From: Rhinolophus ferrumequinum
Taxonomy: Eukaryota; Chordata; Mammalia; Chiroptera; Rhinolophidae
NCBI RefSeq assembly: GCF_004115265.2
Contig: NW_022680356.1
Span: forward strand, 1,805,001 to 1,869,000
DNA: 64,000 nt
Reading direction: 5' to 3'
A model generated the notes under the pieces. It had not been told where the DNA came from. It saw only the letters and a list, made by a program, of their open reading frames with translations, and searched no databases. Both the position numbers and the translations under genes were made by a program. Below, in pieces: positions 43,791 to 57,362 of the stretch (position 1 is the first letter of the stretch; each line of letters begins with the position of its first letter).

Positions 43791-45220
43791 ACAAACAACC
43801 AATAACTTTCAGCCATCCAGGGAAAGCCTCTGGTTGAGGGATCTAATAGGAAAAAGCAACTTGGACGACACAAATTATGCAGGAAGAAGAAAGCATTGAC
43901 AAAAATCACTAACAGCCTTAGAGGGGGAAGAGACGGCACCCATAAAACAAGGCCAGTTACCAGAAAAAGGGAAAATTCAGAAAGCAGCTCTCTTGGGTAA
44001 TAAAAATAAAAGAGCAGAAATTGAAAATTCAGTATCAGGGTTGGAAGAAAAAGATGAAGAAAACTTCCAGAAAGTAGAGCAAGAAGACAAACAAGTTAAA
44101 ATCAGGAGGGGAAAAAAAAAAGATAAAGGAAATGAGAGGCTAAGTTCAGGTGATTGAACATCTGAATAACAGAAGGGCCAAAAGAGACAAGAGGGGAAAT
44201 GAAATAACTCCAGAAAATTCTCCAGCACTGAAAGGCATGTTTGTAAATGAGGGCCCAGTGATAGCACAACAGGTAAAATGACTCAGACGGGAACCAGGAA
44301 CACAAAGCAGAGCTTGCAAGCTGGAGTCTGAGGATGGGGGAGGCTATACATCACAGATAAAAGATTGGGAACCAAAACATCATCAGACTTTGCCAAAATT
44401 CTAAAGGCAAACTGTTTCCAGCTTGTACTTCTGTTGAAATACCAGTAGTCGGCTACTTAGCCAACACGTGAGGATATGAAAAATGTTACCTTCTGTGGAT
44501 TCTTTCTCCTTTGACAGTTGAGGAAGACAGGAAGGATGGGACGCAGAGGACACGGTTGGACATGGAAGGACCCCAGGCGAAGGGGGAGGGAGATCTCAGG
44601 TGCCAGATGGGCACCAAGCCCAGCGCCACCTGCCCAGACTTCCTCATGGAGGAGAAACCTGACATCTGAGTGCTGAATATAGAGAGATCCAAGGGGCACA
44701 GAGGGTGGACCAAACGAAATACCGAGTCACGCTGGGAAAACAGAAAGATGTGCAAGAAAGAGGTGTTCCTGGTTCCTTGTCTTGTCTGTGAATAGCGTTT
44801 CCTTGCTCATCACAACGTAAATGCTAAGGAACGGTATAAGCAAAATTCGATGTAGCGATTTCGGGAGGATGAGGGGATGGGAAGGGCGGAGGAGGGCGAA
44901 GGAGAAGGATTTTCATGTGAATGGGTAATGTAAGCACATCGTTTGTAGACCTGGAGGGAAATACAGGACACTCCCCGTGAAAGGTAAAGCTGGCTGCCCC
45001 AGGGAAGGGGAAGTGGACGAGGACAGGCTTTCACAACAAAAAGAACAATTTGACTTTTTAAACTGTCTGCACGTGTGCTTAGGGAGAACCACAATGAAGG
45101 ATTTATACACGTGTAAGAATAGAAAAAGACTTTCTCTGGCTTGTAAAGATGGTAGACCAGTTTTCTTTACATTTTTATGTATAGAAAGCATTACCTTTTC
45201 AATCACCTAATTATTATTTT
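43791..45220 (+). mobile_element. HAL1-like LINE relic
   Basis: A-rich text with AGAAAATTCTCCAGCACTGA, CATCATCAGACTTTGCCAAA and ATTCTAAAGGCAAACTGTTT resembles the HAL1 ORF region. No long frame survives; assignment and ends are tentative. Confidence 0.4.
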
Positions 45221-46010
45221 GGAAAACAAAAGGGTATGAAGGTGAAGTCCAAAAGCGTGTCAAGAATGCACTCAGTGATGAACCAACACGATGCTGGTTT
45301 CGGTACGTTCCAGACTGTCTGGTGGTGATGTCACACAGGCCTGGCTTTCCTGGCTCCAGGGCTGCCGGATTCTACGGAAAGTCATCAGGTACATAGTAGG
45401 CCTTTGTAATTCCTTGCTGAGTATCACTGCATCGTGCCTTCTTCATGAGGTACAGAAATACAGCAGGTAAGAGTCCTAACAGGATTGGGACCTCACGCAG
45501 CTGGGCCCCTCGCTTGGCCTACCAGGCTCAGCGGAATCTGGGGGTGACACACATCCCTAGACTGGGAACTGGCTGGGCCACCAGGAGCAGGAAGGCTGAG
45601 GAGGAGGCAGCCTACCTGTGGGCACCTGTCTCCCGCAGCCCGGTGACCGGCTGGGAGCCTGACAGTCTCCCACTTGCCTTCAGCCCACTCTTCCCGGAGC
45701 CCACTATGTGCCCACACAGGTTGTGCTCATCTGACCTACTTCTCCCGCATTTATTCATAGGTCTCAAGGCCAAATCTTTGGGCCCAGACCCACAGTGAAC
45801 CCTTGGTTTTTCTGAGCTGTGACATCCATCCAGCAGCCCAGGTAGCCTGAGAGGTGCCTGGCAGGTGGCATAGCACTGCCCCCTGCTGTCGCCCCACGGA
45901 TGCTACAGGACAGGCGACAGCAGACTGAAGTCTTTCTGGACTCCATCAGCGGCCATTTTTTTTTTTTTTGAAAAGCCATTCTTAAACTGTGTTCTCTGAG
46001 ATCTCCCCTT
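45221..46010. other. Gene-free sequence
   Basis: No repeat or exon recognised. A short T-run occurs at 45957-45970. Confidence 0.45.
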
Positions 46011-46014
46011 GCTA

Positions 46015-46400
46015 TGCATTAAATTGTGTCCCCTCAAAATCTATATGATGAAGTCCTAACCCCCAGAACAACAGAATGTGACCTTATTGGAAACAGTGTC
46101 ACCGCAGATATAATTAGGTAAGACGATACTGGGACAGAGTGGGCCTCCAATCCAACTTGACAGGTGTCCTTACAAAGAGGGACATTTGGACACAGGCATG
46201 CACACAGGGGGACCATGTGGATATGGAGGCAAGAAACACCGAAAGTGCCACCAACCCTCAGGAGCTCAGAGAGGCCTGGAACAGACGCTCCCTCAGAGCC
46301 TCAGAAGTAGCCCAGCTTGCGTCACCTTGACCACAGCCCCGAGCTGGAAGACGATACATTTCTGTGTGAGCCACTCAGTTAGTGGTACTTGGTCATAGTG
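46015..46400 (+). mobile_element. MLT1-type MaLR LTR (fossil)
   Basis: The order matches an ERVL-MaLR LTR: AATTGTGTCCCCTCAAAATC, GATGAAGTCCTAACCCCCAG, CAGGTGTCCTTACAAAGAGG and the CCACTCAGTTAGTGGTACTT end. A solitary, ancient LTR, predating the placental radiation. Confidence 0.75.
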
Positions 46401-46529
46401 TGTATAGAGCATATAATATGTATTATACACATGGATTGAGGTTTGCAAAACAAGTTGTTTACTAGTAGGGACAGGACTCTGGCCACACATGTGTGAGACT
46501 GTAAAGAGTGAAGTAAAAAACATGTTTTT

Positions 46530-47170
46530 GTGTGAAACTGAACATAACAAAATTGAGTGATAAACACATTCACCAGACAACTTCTGGTTCTCACCTAAGA
46601 AGTAAACAAGTCCAAGGAAAAGAGGATAAAAGCAGAACTCCAGAGCAATGCCATGAGCAGTCCAACTGGGCGCTCCGGCTAAGACCCTCTGCGAGGCTCC
46701 GAGCCAGACACTCTGGAATCATCTCCGGGATGTCTGTCTGGGTGACCCGACAGAGTCCCCTGCGAGGTACAAGCCGTGATATTCCAGGACTCTCCGAAGC
46801 TCTTCCCTGCAAGACCAGCTCGCCTCAGACCCGTCGGGGGCCCAGTCACCTCTCCCGGACCAGGGACCTTCTCCATCCCAATTGACTCTGGGACTCGGTT
46901 CCTTATTAAATTCTGTTCTATTCTGTATAACCTTCTGCGCTTTCCAGAGCATTGGCCTCTGGAGGGACATTGGTTCCCAAAGAAAGCTGTTACTCACTCT
47001 ATCTGAACCTGTGTGCCGGGACTTTGTTCCTCACTCAGGTCACGAGTACCACGTAGGGACGTAGGGCCCTGCCGAGGGGTTAATGTCCCCTTGGCTTTCA
47101 GGAAGAGACTGAAATGTAGCGACTGCCCTTACAGGCGCTCACAACATAGTGGCCCCAGCAAACTTGAGTA
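46530..47170 (+). mobile_element. Possible ERV LTR (fossil)
   Basis: An LTR-like layout: a TATA-like GGATAAAAGC near 46624, an ATTAAA near 46905, and LTR-like pyrimidine-rich text between. The family is not recognised and the ends are approximate. It could be another kind of dispersed repeat. Confidence 0.35.
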
Positions 47171-47535
47171 TCTGCTGGCATTTTTGCCTTTTTGACTGAA
47201 ACCTGAGTCTTTGAAGTGATGCATTTCAAGTTGTAGGTATGTCTTAGCTGTAATTTGGCAAAGTGTGCCAGTTGACCCCATTTCCACTCTCTCCTTCTGC
47301 CTCAGCAAAATTACTTCTGGATTTTAACTGGGCACATGGCTGCTCCAAGTATAGACTATTTCTCAGCAGCTGGGTGTGACCTTTCGACTAAGTTCTGGCC
47401 CACAAGGCACTGAGGACACAGCAGGCAACCAGCAGGTAACAGCCCCGTTTTCATGGTGCTCACCTGCCAGAGAGTGGTCGGATCTGGGCCCGGGCCCCAC
47501 ATTTTCGGAAGGGCCTAGAGGAACTCCAGTATACG

Positions 47536-47580
47536 AGGTCTGACAATTAAGTTTGCGAACTTGTCTCCGTGTATTTACAT
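47536..47580 (+). mobile_element. Mariner terminal repeat, solitary end
   Basis: CGAGGTCTGACAATTAAGTT preceded by TA is the terminal repeat I know from a mammalian mariner family. The rest of the element is not seen; the L1 starts directly after. Confidence 0.5.
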
Positions 47581-47589
47581 TGGCAGCAC

Positions 47590-50500
47590 TGTACAAACAG
47601 CTCGGTAAGGTTTTACCCTCATCTACCATCACCCTCCCCCTTACTCTCTGGTAACCACTAAACAATTGTCTGTGTCTATGAGTTTTTGTCTCTTCATTTG
47701 TTTGTCTTATTCTTTTGTTGTTTTCAGTTTTGTATACCATACATCAATGAAATCATATGGTTCTCGACTTTTTCTGTCTGATTTATTTTGCTCAGCATAA
47801 ATAATCTCAAGATCCATCCATGTTGTTGCAAATAGTACTATTTCAGCTTTTCTTATGGCAGAATAGTATTCCATTGTGTATATATACCACAACTTCTTTA
47901 TCCAATCATCTATCGAAGGACACTTTCGTTGTTTCCATGTCTTGGACACCATAAATAAAGCTGCAATGAACATTGGAGCACACGTGTCTTTATAGATAAA
48001 TGTTTTCAAATTTTTGGGGTAGATACCCAGGAAAGGGATTGCTGGGTCATATGGTAATTCTATTCTTAATTTTTTGAGGAACCTCCACACTGCCTTCCAT
48101 AACAGCTGCACCAGTCTGCATTCCCACCAACAGTGTATGAGGGTTCCTTTTTCTCCACAGCCTCTCCAACACTTGTTACTATTTGTCTTGTTGATGATAG
48201 CCATTCTGACTGGGGTGAGGTGATATCTCATTGTGGTTTTTATTTGCATTTCTCTGATGATTAGTGACGTTGAACCTTTTTTCATATATCTATCGGCCAT
48301 TTGTATGTCTTCTTTGGAGAAATGTCTATTCAGGTCCTCTGCCCATTTTTTAATTGGATTGTTTGGTTTTCGTTGTTGTTGTTGAGTTGCATGAGTTCCT
48401 TATATATTTTGGATATTAGCCCCTTATCGAAGGCATTGTTTGCAAACATCTCCCATTCAGTTGGTTGCCTCTTTATTTTGTCAATGTTTTCTTTTGCTGT
48501 GCAGAAGCTTTTTAGTTTGATATAGTCCCACTCATTTATTTTAGCTTTTACTTCCCTTGCCTTTGGGGTCAAATTCAGAAAATCCTCTTTGAACCCAAGG
48601 TCCATTAAGTTCAGTACCTATGTTTTCTTCTATGCTGTTTATTGTTTCAGGTCTTATGTTTAGGTCTTTGATCCATTTTGAGCTAATTTTGGTACATGGT
48701 GACAGATAGCAGTCCAGTTTCATTCTTTTGCACATGGCTTTCTAATTCTCCCTGCACCATTTGTTGAAGAGGCTGTCTTTTCTCCATTGTGTGTTTTTGG
48801 CTTCTTTGTCGAAAATTATCTGTCCATATTTATGTGGGTTTATTTCTGGGTTTTCAATTCTATTCCATTGGTGTGTGTGTCAGTTTTCTGCCAATACCAT
48901 ACTGTTTTGATTATTGTTGCCCTGTAGTACAAGCTGAAGTCAGGGAGTGTGATACCTCCAGCATTGTTCTTTTTTTTTAGGATTGCTTTGGCTATTCGGG
49001 GTCTTTTGTGGTTCTATACAAATGTGATGATTTTTTGTTCTATTTCTTTAAAAAATGCCATTGGGATTTTGATGAGAATTGTATTAAACTTGTATATTGC
49101 TTTGGGTAATATGGCCATTTTAATTATGTTGATTCTTCCAATCCATGAACACAGAATATCTTTCCATTTCTTTGTGTCTTCTTCAAATTCTTTTAAAAAT
49201 GTCTTATAGTTTTCAGTGTATGTCTTTCACATCTTTGGTTAAGTTTATTCCTAGCTGTTTTACTCTTTTTGTTGCAATTGCAAAACGAATTTTTTTTTAT
49301 TTCATTTTCTGCGATTTAATTGTTAGTATATAGGAATGCAATGGATTTTTGTACATTGATTTTGTAGCCAGCAACTTTACTGTATTCGTTTGTTTCTAAT
49401 AGCTTTTGGTGGAGTCTTTAAGGTTTTCTATATATAGCATCATATCATCTGCAAAAAGTGACAATTTAACTTCTTCATTCCCAAGTTGGATACCTTTTAT
49501 TTCTTTCCCAACACTATCTTGAAAAGCAGAGGTGATAGGGGACAACCCTATCATGTTCTTGAACATAGAGCAAAGGGCTTCAGTTTTTCACCGTTAATTA
49601 TGAGATTAGCTGAGGGTTTGTCATATATGGCCTTTGTTATGTTAAGGTATTTTCCTTCTATACCTATTTTATTAAGTGTTTTAATCATAAATGGATGTTG
49701 TATCTTGTCAAATGCTTTTTCTGTATCTGTTGATATAATCATATGATTTTTGTCCTTTTTGTTTATGTGGTGTATCACATTCATCGATTTGCGGATGTTG
49801 AACCATCCTTGTGCCCCGGGGATGAACCCCACTTGGTCATGATGAATAACCTTTTTAATGCATTTGTTTTATTCAATTTGTTAGAATTTTGTTTAGGATT
49901 TTTGCATCTGTATTCATCAGAGATATTGGTCTGTAGTTTTCTTTTTGTGTGTTATCCTTACCAGTTTTTGGTATCAGGTTAATGGTGGCCTCATAAAATG
50001 AGTTAGGGAGTATTGTCTCTTCTTCAATTTTTTGGAAGAGTTTGAGCAGGACTGGTATTAGATCCACTTTGAAGGTTTGGTAGAATGTACTAGTGAAGCC
50101 ATCTGGTCCTGGACATTTGCTGTTGGGAAGGTTTCGGATGACTGATTCAATTTCCTTACAGTTGATTGGTCTATTTAGATTTTCCAATTCTTTGTGATTC
50201 AGCCTAGGAAGGCTGTATGTTTCTAAGAACATGTCCATTTCTTCTAGGTTATTGAATTTGGTGGCATATAATCCTTTATTGTATTCTTGGATGATCCTTT
50301 GTATTTCTGTGGCATCCGTGATAACTTCCCCTCTTTCATTTCTGATTTTATCTGTGTCTTTTCTCTTTTTGTCTTAGTGAGTCTAGCCAAGGGTTTGCCA
50401 ATTTTATTTATCTTTTCAAAGAACCAGCCCCTTGTTGCATTATTTTTTTCTATTGTTCTCTATTTTGTTCTCTATTTCATTTAGTTCTGTTCTGATTTTT

Positions 50501-53500
50501 ATTATTTCCTTCCTTCTGCTGACTTCGTGTTTCACTTGTTCTTTTTCTAGTTCTTTAAGGTGTACTGTGAGGTTATTTATCTGGGATTTTCTTCTTTCTT
50601 GAGATACGCCTGTAATGATATAAATTTCCCTCTTAACACTGCTTTCGCTGCATCCCTAAAATTTTGGTAGAATGTATTTTCATTGTCATTTGTTTCTATG
50701 TATCTTTTAATCTCTTATTTCTTTTTTCTTCTTTAACCCAGTTGTTCTTTAAAAGTATGTTGTTTAATTTCCACATATTTGTGGGTTTTTTCCTGCTTTC
50801 TTTTAGCAGTTGATATCCAATTTCAAAGCCTTGTGATCAGAGAATGCTTGAGATGATTTCAATCTTCTTAAATTTGCTGAGGCTAGTTTTGTCCCAATAT
50901 ATAGTCTATCCTTGAGACTGTTCCATGTACACTAGAAAAGAATGTATAGTCTGATGTTGTAGGATGAAGTGCTCTATAAATGTCAATTATGTCCATTTAA
51001 TCTAATGTGTCATTTAGGGCTGCTATTTCATTATTTATTTTCTGTTTGGATGATCTATCCATAGCTATCAATGATGCATTTATGTCCCCTAGTGTAATTG
51101 TGTTTTGGTCAATTTCTCCTTTTAGTTCTGTTAATAGTTGCTTTGTGTATTTCGGTGCTCCCTGATTGGGGGCATAAATATTGATGACTGTTATGTCTTC
51201 TTGTTGTATAGTCTCCTTTATTATTATGAAATGTCCATCTTTGTCTCGTTACCTTTTTTATCCTGAAGTCTGTTTCATCTGATAGCAGTATGACCGCACC
51301 TGATTTTCTCTGGATACCATTTACTTGGAGTGTCAATTGCCACCCTTTCACTTTGAGTCTATATTTGTCCTTGTAGCTGAGATGTGTTTCTTGGAGGTAG
51401 CATATGATTGGGTTTAGTTTTTTGAGCCAATCTGCTACTCTGTGCCTTTTTATTGGTGAGTTCAGTCATTTACATTTAGGGTGATTATTGATAGATGAGA
51501 ATTTCCTATCATTCTCCCTCTGGTTTTCTGGTAGAATGTTTCTCCATTGTTTCTTTGCCTTTTTGTTGCTGGCTGTTATTTCAGTGTGGTGGTATTCTAT
51601 GATTTTTCTATTTCTTTCTTTTTTTTATGTTATATATTTCAGTTCTGGATTTTTTTTTTGAGTGTTTACCATTAAGTTTATGTAAAAGAAAGTTTCATTT
51701 TTAGAGTATTCCATTTTCTTCAGTATGCTTACATTCTCCACTCTCTTGTGCCAGTTCAGACCTTTACTCTCTCCCTTTATGTTTTTGTTGTCACAAATTA
51801 TCCCTATTTATGCTGTGAGTTGATTTCTGTGCTGCAGTAGCAAGTTGTCTTTTTCCTCTTTTTTTAAAGTGTTTTTTTTTTCTTCTTTACCCTGTATTTT
51901 ATGTTTAAGTGTATAATGTCCTATTTGGTGTAGGGGTTGCCATTTCATGCTTGTCTGTAATACTACTCATGGTTTTGTATTCTTTTTGTTTGTTTGTTTC
52001 AGGTTAAATAGCCTCCTTCAGTTTTTCTTGTAGTGCAGGTCGTGTGTTAGAAAATTACCTCAGCATCTGTGTGTCTGGAAAGGTCTTTATTCCTCCTTTA
52101 TATCTAAAGGATATCTTTGCTGGATATATTATTTATGGCTCATAATTTCTCTCTTTCAATAGTTTGAATATTTGATTCCACTCCCTCCTGGCTTGTAGAG
52201 TTTCTACTGAAAAATCTGCTGATAATCTAATGGGCTTTCGCTTGTAGGTTACAGTTTTCTTTTCCCTGGCTGCCTTGCAGATTCTTTGTCATTAATTTTT
52301 GATAGTTTCAATACAATGTGCCTTGGAGAAGGCCTGTTGGGATTTAGGTAATTAGGTGTTCTATTTGCTTGTTGGATTCGAGTATCCAGTTCTTTCCACA
52401 AGTTTGGGAAGTTCCCGTCGACTATTTGTTTGAACATACTGTTCCCTTCTTTTCTTGTCCTTCTGGTATGCCCATTATTCTTACAGTGTTCTTTCTGATG
52501 GAGTCAGAAAGTTTTGTAGAGTTCTTTCATTTCTTTTAACTCTCAAGTCTCTCTCTTCTTCCATCTGTGTCATTTCCAGATTTCTATCTTCAATGTCACT
52601 GATTCCTCCATCTGGTCAACTCTATTACTTAAGCTAGCTATTTCATTCTTCATTTCTTTTAGGGATCTTAATCTCCAGAAATTCTATTTGGTTCTTTTTT
52701 AAAATTTCAATCTTTTTTGTAAAATGTTCATTTTGTTCTTTGATTGTGTTTCTGGGTTCATTAAACTGCCTGTCTGTATTTTCTTGCATCTTGTTGAGTT
52801 TTTTAAGAACTGCAATATTGAATTCTGTCATTTAAGTCACATATTTCCATGTCTTTTAAGTTCATTTTTCTGGAGACATCATTTTCTTTCTAAGCTGTCT
52901 TGTTACTTTGATTATTCATGCAAATTAATGAATTACAATTTCTCTTCCTAGGCATCTACAGGAGTGGGTTCTGCAAGAGGTTGATAGAAGAGGTCTTTCG
53001 TTTGCTTTCTAGTAGGTGTTGGTAGGATATTTTTCTCTCCAACTGCAGGCTTTTATTCTCTCACACTGTAGTGTTATAGTTTCTCTGCACTGTTCCAGCT
53101 TCTTACACAAGGGGATTCCCTGGAAGGTGGGCTTCTCCTCTGTGAATAGGTCACCTGGGTCACAGGGCACCACCTCCACGGGGGGCATGTGGAGAACTTC
53201 TGAAGTTCCAAAGCTCTTCCTGCACCAGTTTCAGAGCCTGTTTCAGCAGCTGTTTACTCCTACAGGAATCCACCCAGATAGGTGGGGACAGGGGCAGGGT
53301 GGGTTGTGAGAGGTGACCCAGAGCAATGGCAGGGTGGGTTGGCAGAGGTGACCCAGGCAGCACAGCCAGTCCTGCACCCATGGCTCCCCCTTCACCAGAA
53401 CTAGTGGGGCTGAGTACACGGCTGCGGGCTGCAGTTCTCAGAACTGCAAATATTCTGTTCTTTTGATCTGACACTGCTACCTTTCCGCTTCTAGCACTGG

Positions 53501-54005
53501 GAGGGTGGGGGCAGGGCGAGCTCTCGGACGATGGGGAGGCGTCAGCTAGTCTCCGTGCCTAAGGCTTCTGTCCTCTGCTCAGCTGTGAGGGCTTAAACCA
53601 CCATTTTCACCCTTCTTTCCTCAGTCTTTGCTCCGAGGTCTCCGCCGTAAGTATTGGGTTCAACCGTGTTATATGCTGATCCCTCAGGCGGGACTGTGAG
53701 CCATAAGGAGAGCGCTAGCAGTCCAAATGCTTCCTTCTCTTGGGACTGTGATAGCTCTGGAATGCAGGGAGCTGGAGCTCTGAGCTCCAGTCTGCTCCTG
53801 AGCCGGCATGGCCTGCGTCTCTGCACTTCTCGCTTCCCTCCTCCCCTGCTCGCCCAGTTTGCCCACCTTTAGATGATTTCCATTACATGCCTTAGTCTTG
53901 CCTGTCTGCTGCACATTGAGTCCTTTGTGGAATTATAGTTGTTCAATTTGTTGTAAATTCCAAGGGAGATTTCAGGAGGCTCACCCCATCCCGCCATTTT
54001 TATGA
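47590..54005 (-). mobile_element. Nearly full-length L1 retrotransposon, broken
   Basis: Read on the minus strand: a GC-richer 5' UTR (about 54005-53000), ORF1 remains (about 52950-52240, with a coiled-coil start MTEFNIAVLKKLNKMQENTD and a domain with NFPNLWKELD), an inter-ORF stretch, then ORF2 (about 51475-47700). ORF2 shows endonuclease text (51350-51110), the reverse-transcriptase FADD motif at 49455-49444 and the C-terminal [10 protein letters not shown] with [20 protein letters not shown]. Both ORFs are broken into pieces below 200 residues by several stops and frameshifts, so it cannot move by itself. No clear target-site duplication was found. Confidence 0.93.
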
Positions 54006-55284
54006 TGTAAGAATCTTGAACATTTTTTAAATGTATTTGTGGGCCATAATCAACCATGAGGCTGTAAGAGCAACTTACAGGGGTCCTTTTAGAACGATGC
54101 TCTATCAAGTACCCACTGAGGTTGGCAGAACAAGCACATTTTACATTAAAGTCACTTCCATCCATGGGTTATATAATTTTTTACACACTTTCAAGTTTAC
54201 TTATTAGAAATCAGAATTCTCAGATTTTATGAAGAGTATTTTCATTTTCAAAAGGATTTCCAGACTCCTGTCCTACGACACTGGGTACAGACAGGTTACT
54301 GTGTAATTCACATTTTTAGAAAATGCTACCTCAATATGTCCCCAAGAATACCACCCTCTCCCTTCACACTAACCCATGTGCCACAGTACTGGTGCACATC
54401 CTCAAGTTTTCAGGAAATATGTATGCTTCCGATACTCCTCGGAGCACTGTCAAACTGACAATTACATGATGGAACTAGGGGTTAAGGGGGAGGTAAAACC
54501 ATGTGAAATTTATAGTAACAGAGATCGATAAAAAGGAAGCTTATGATCCAGGTTCCAACATAACTGGCCTGGGAAGGAATTCACAGCATTTATGAGAAAC
54601 TGAGTCTGAAGTCATAGAGGTGTCTTTGGAGAGGTCAAAGCTAGGCCTGCATCCTAGCTCCATCACTCCTGTGACCTCTCACCTTTATAACGGGACAGCA
54701 ACATACTCATGGGGCTGTTGTAGGATGACATGAGTGCCTGCTTGAAAGCATGGTGTCTGACGCAGCAAATGCTCAGTAATGGTAGCGATATTAGCTGATC
54801 CAAGCACAACATAAGCCAACAGTGTGATAAGTCTGGTGACAAATGAACATCTTAGCTTACATTAGTGATATGCAGATCCAGGGCGATGGCTGCTTGTTCT
54901 GTGCCCTTTTGATTGCAGTAACATTGCACACTTCAGACCCTAGCAATTCTGGTGATCGTCAGGGATGGGGTTCCAGGCGCAGACAAGTTTGAGAACTGAT
55001 GCCCACACTGCACTAGCTGAAGGACCTTAGCTGCTTAGCTGCTGTTGATTGAAGACAAAAACGCGACAGGATACATAACTGGATCCTGGATTTGGGGGAG
55101 GGGGTGCTAGGAAAAGTCCTTTGGGGGCAACTGGAGAAATTTTAACATGGACTGAATTATTAGACATTATCAGTGCTAATGGGAGTGTGGTTACACACAA
55201 TGTCCTTATTATAAAAGAGGAAGCTCAAATGTTTAGGGGTGACATATGTTTGCAACTTACTTTCAAATGGTTTTGAAAAAGCGT
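54006..55284. other. Gene-free sequence with a MIR relic
   Basis: Apart from the MIR relic at 54630-54800, I recognise nothing here. No exon is supportable. Confidence 0.5.
54630..54800 (-). mobile_element. MIR SINE relic
   Basis: Antisense MIR order: GCATCCTAGCTCCATCACTC, CTGTGACCTCTCACCTTTAT, GGGGCTGTTGTAGGATGACA, GCAAATGCTCAGTAATGG. Confidence 0.75.
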
Positions 55285-55625
55285 ATTAGTCTACTTGAGC
55301 CGCCATAATAAAGTCACATTGACTTAACAGAAATTTCTCACATTTCTACAGGCTAAAAGCCCAAGATCAAGGTGCCGGCTGATTATTCCTGATGAGAGCT
55401 GTCCCTCTGATGAAGCTTGCCTGTGTCCTCACATGCTGGAGCTGGAGAACAAGCCAGCCTCTGGTGTCACTTACAAGGGCACTGATCCATCATGGGGGCT
55501 GCACCCTCAGATTTCATCTAACCCTCATCACCTCCCAACGGCCCCACCTCCAATGCCATCAGTGGGGGTGAAGGACTCAGCATGTGAATTTTAGGGGACA
55601 CAGTTCAGTCCGTAGCAAAGTGTAT
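55285..55625 (-). mobile_element. MLT1-type MaLR LTR (fossil)
   Basis: Plus-strand text is the antisense of the same LTR family as at 46015: AAGCCCAAGATCAAGGTGCC, GTGTCCTCACATGCTGGAGC, CACCTCCCAACGGCCCCACC, TGAATTTTAGGGGACACAGT. Solitary and ancient. Confidence 0.8.
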
Positions 55626-57360
55626 GTAGAGAAATAAACGCATACACTACAGCAAGTTAACTGCCTGCAAAGGTAGGGGGAGGGGTACACAAGGTTTTCT
55701 TATTATTTTCAGCTTTTCAATATATATGAAAAATGTCCAAGTAAAAAGTGGGAGGAGTCTTGAAGCTGCTGGTGGCATAAAGCCTGGGAAAAGCTGAGGG
55801 TCTCATGAGCACTGTCTTCAAGAATGTGAAGAGCTAGACCATGGCAGCATTGTCCCTGCTACTCCAGGGACAGCGCAGACTCACTGGCAGATGGACGGAG
55901 GCACCTCTAGTCTCAGCGTGAGGACTTCCTGAGCCACAGCTGCGGGGCACCAGGCGTGTTGCTCTGGGTGACAGCTCAGCTGCCCTGAGTCAGCGTCCCG
56001 CGGGGCCTGGGGGACCACGCCAGGGACGCTTGCAGGGGGGCCACGCCAGGGACGCTTGCAGGGGGGCCGAACAGCTGGCTCTCAAAATTTATGATTATGC
56101 AGAATTTTAGATTACACCCACGAGCGTACGACGTGACTCGTCTACAAGGACAAGTGTCTTCCAGTGATTATCTTAGGAGACTCTGGAGGAAAGTTTGAAG
56201 AATCTGGGTGTGCATTTGTGTTCACCCAGTGTTTTCCACAGGCAAAATCACCATAAATTCAAAATTCCCATTGTGCTCCCATGTCTGTTATCAATCGCCT
56301 TGGAACACATCTGCATCCTGGCAGAACTGTCTGTGTGACCCTACGTCCCACAGGCCACGTGGGCTTCAAGCTCACCATGCTCCCTCTCCAGCAGGGTCCT
56401 GAACTGCCCCCCACCCACAACTCTAGACCTGGGCTTGCTCGAGTCCCCTCCTCCTCTCCTTGCACCTTCCCAAGTTTTATCAGCAAAGCTCCAACACTGT
56501 TTCCTCCAAGTTGATCTTCCTTTAAAAGCAAAGGTCATGGATTAGGAGATCCAGACAAGAAAGCAGAAGCAGGTGGCTTGTTTTCAGCCGCCAATTGTCA
56601 CTATCTAGACAAGGCAGTTAGCTGTTAGCCATACCAGGAAGGACCACAGCTGCTCCTTCCATGTGCAGCTCTATGAGCAGAAACACTCTGCTTTGCAAAC
56701 TTGATGATCAGGAAGAAACAGTACGCCCAATATGCCAGGTCTCCCCATCACCATCTGGCCAAAGACAAACACTCTTTTGTACCAATATTTATGTATTTAT
56801 GCATACATATGATAAAAATGTCACCGTTCGCAGTGAAATCATCATTACATAAGCAGCTATACAGACCGACCCCAACTGCAGTCAAATTCCCAAACACTGG
56901 AACAAAACACAGCTGCTGACCACCTGTACACTCATACTGTCACCCACGCCCACCCACTCTCGACAGTCACAGGCGAGTTCCAACAATAAGCCAGGGCCTC
57001 CTCCTGGGTGTGTCAGGCCCTAGGAATGAGGAGAGAAATAATCAGTGACGAGCTGGGACTGCTAGACATATCTCTGCTCTGCCAATGACTCCGAGAAGGC
57101 AAGACAGGAAGCACTGGGATGGTTCCTTGGCACAAAACTTCACAGGCAACAAAGAGGTCGAGGGGCTTAAGTTAGTCTCAGGTTTAGCTCCAAGTAGGAA
57201 AAAAAGGGAAAACCTGGTCATTTAAATTCTAGCAAAAAAGGGGCGGGAGGGTTTCAAACTTGATCCCTAGTCTCACGTCAGATGGCAGCATGACCACAGC
57301 AGAACCAGCGAGGCCAAACTGACACCATCTGATGTGACTTCATCCTAATGGCCTAGTTCA
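55626..57360. other. Intergenic sequence up to STARD7
   Basis: Holds a 26-bp duplication near 56010-56070 (unit CCACGCCAGGGACGCTTGCA plus a G-run). No exon or known repeat was recognised in the rest. Confidence 0.5.
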
Positions 57361-57362
57361 AT

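Noticed and set aside
47707-52831. Several minus-strand frames of 60-200 residues
   Set aside because: They are fragments of L1 ORF1 and ORF2, not host genes.
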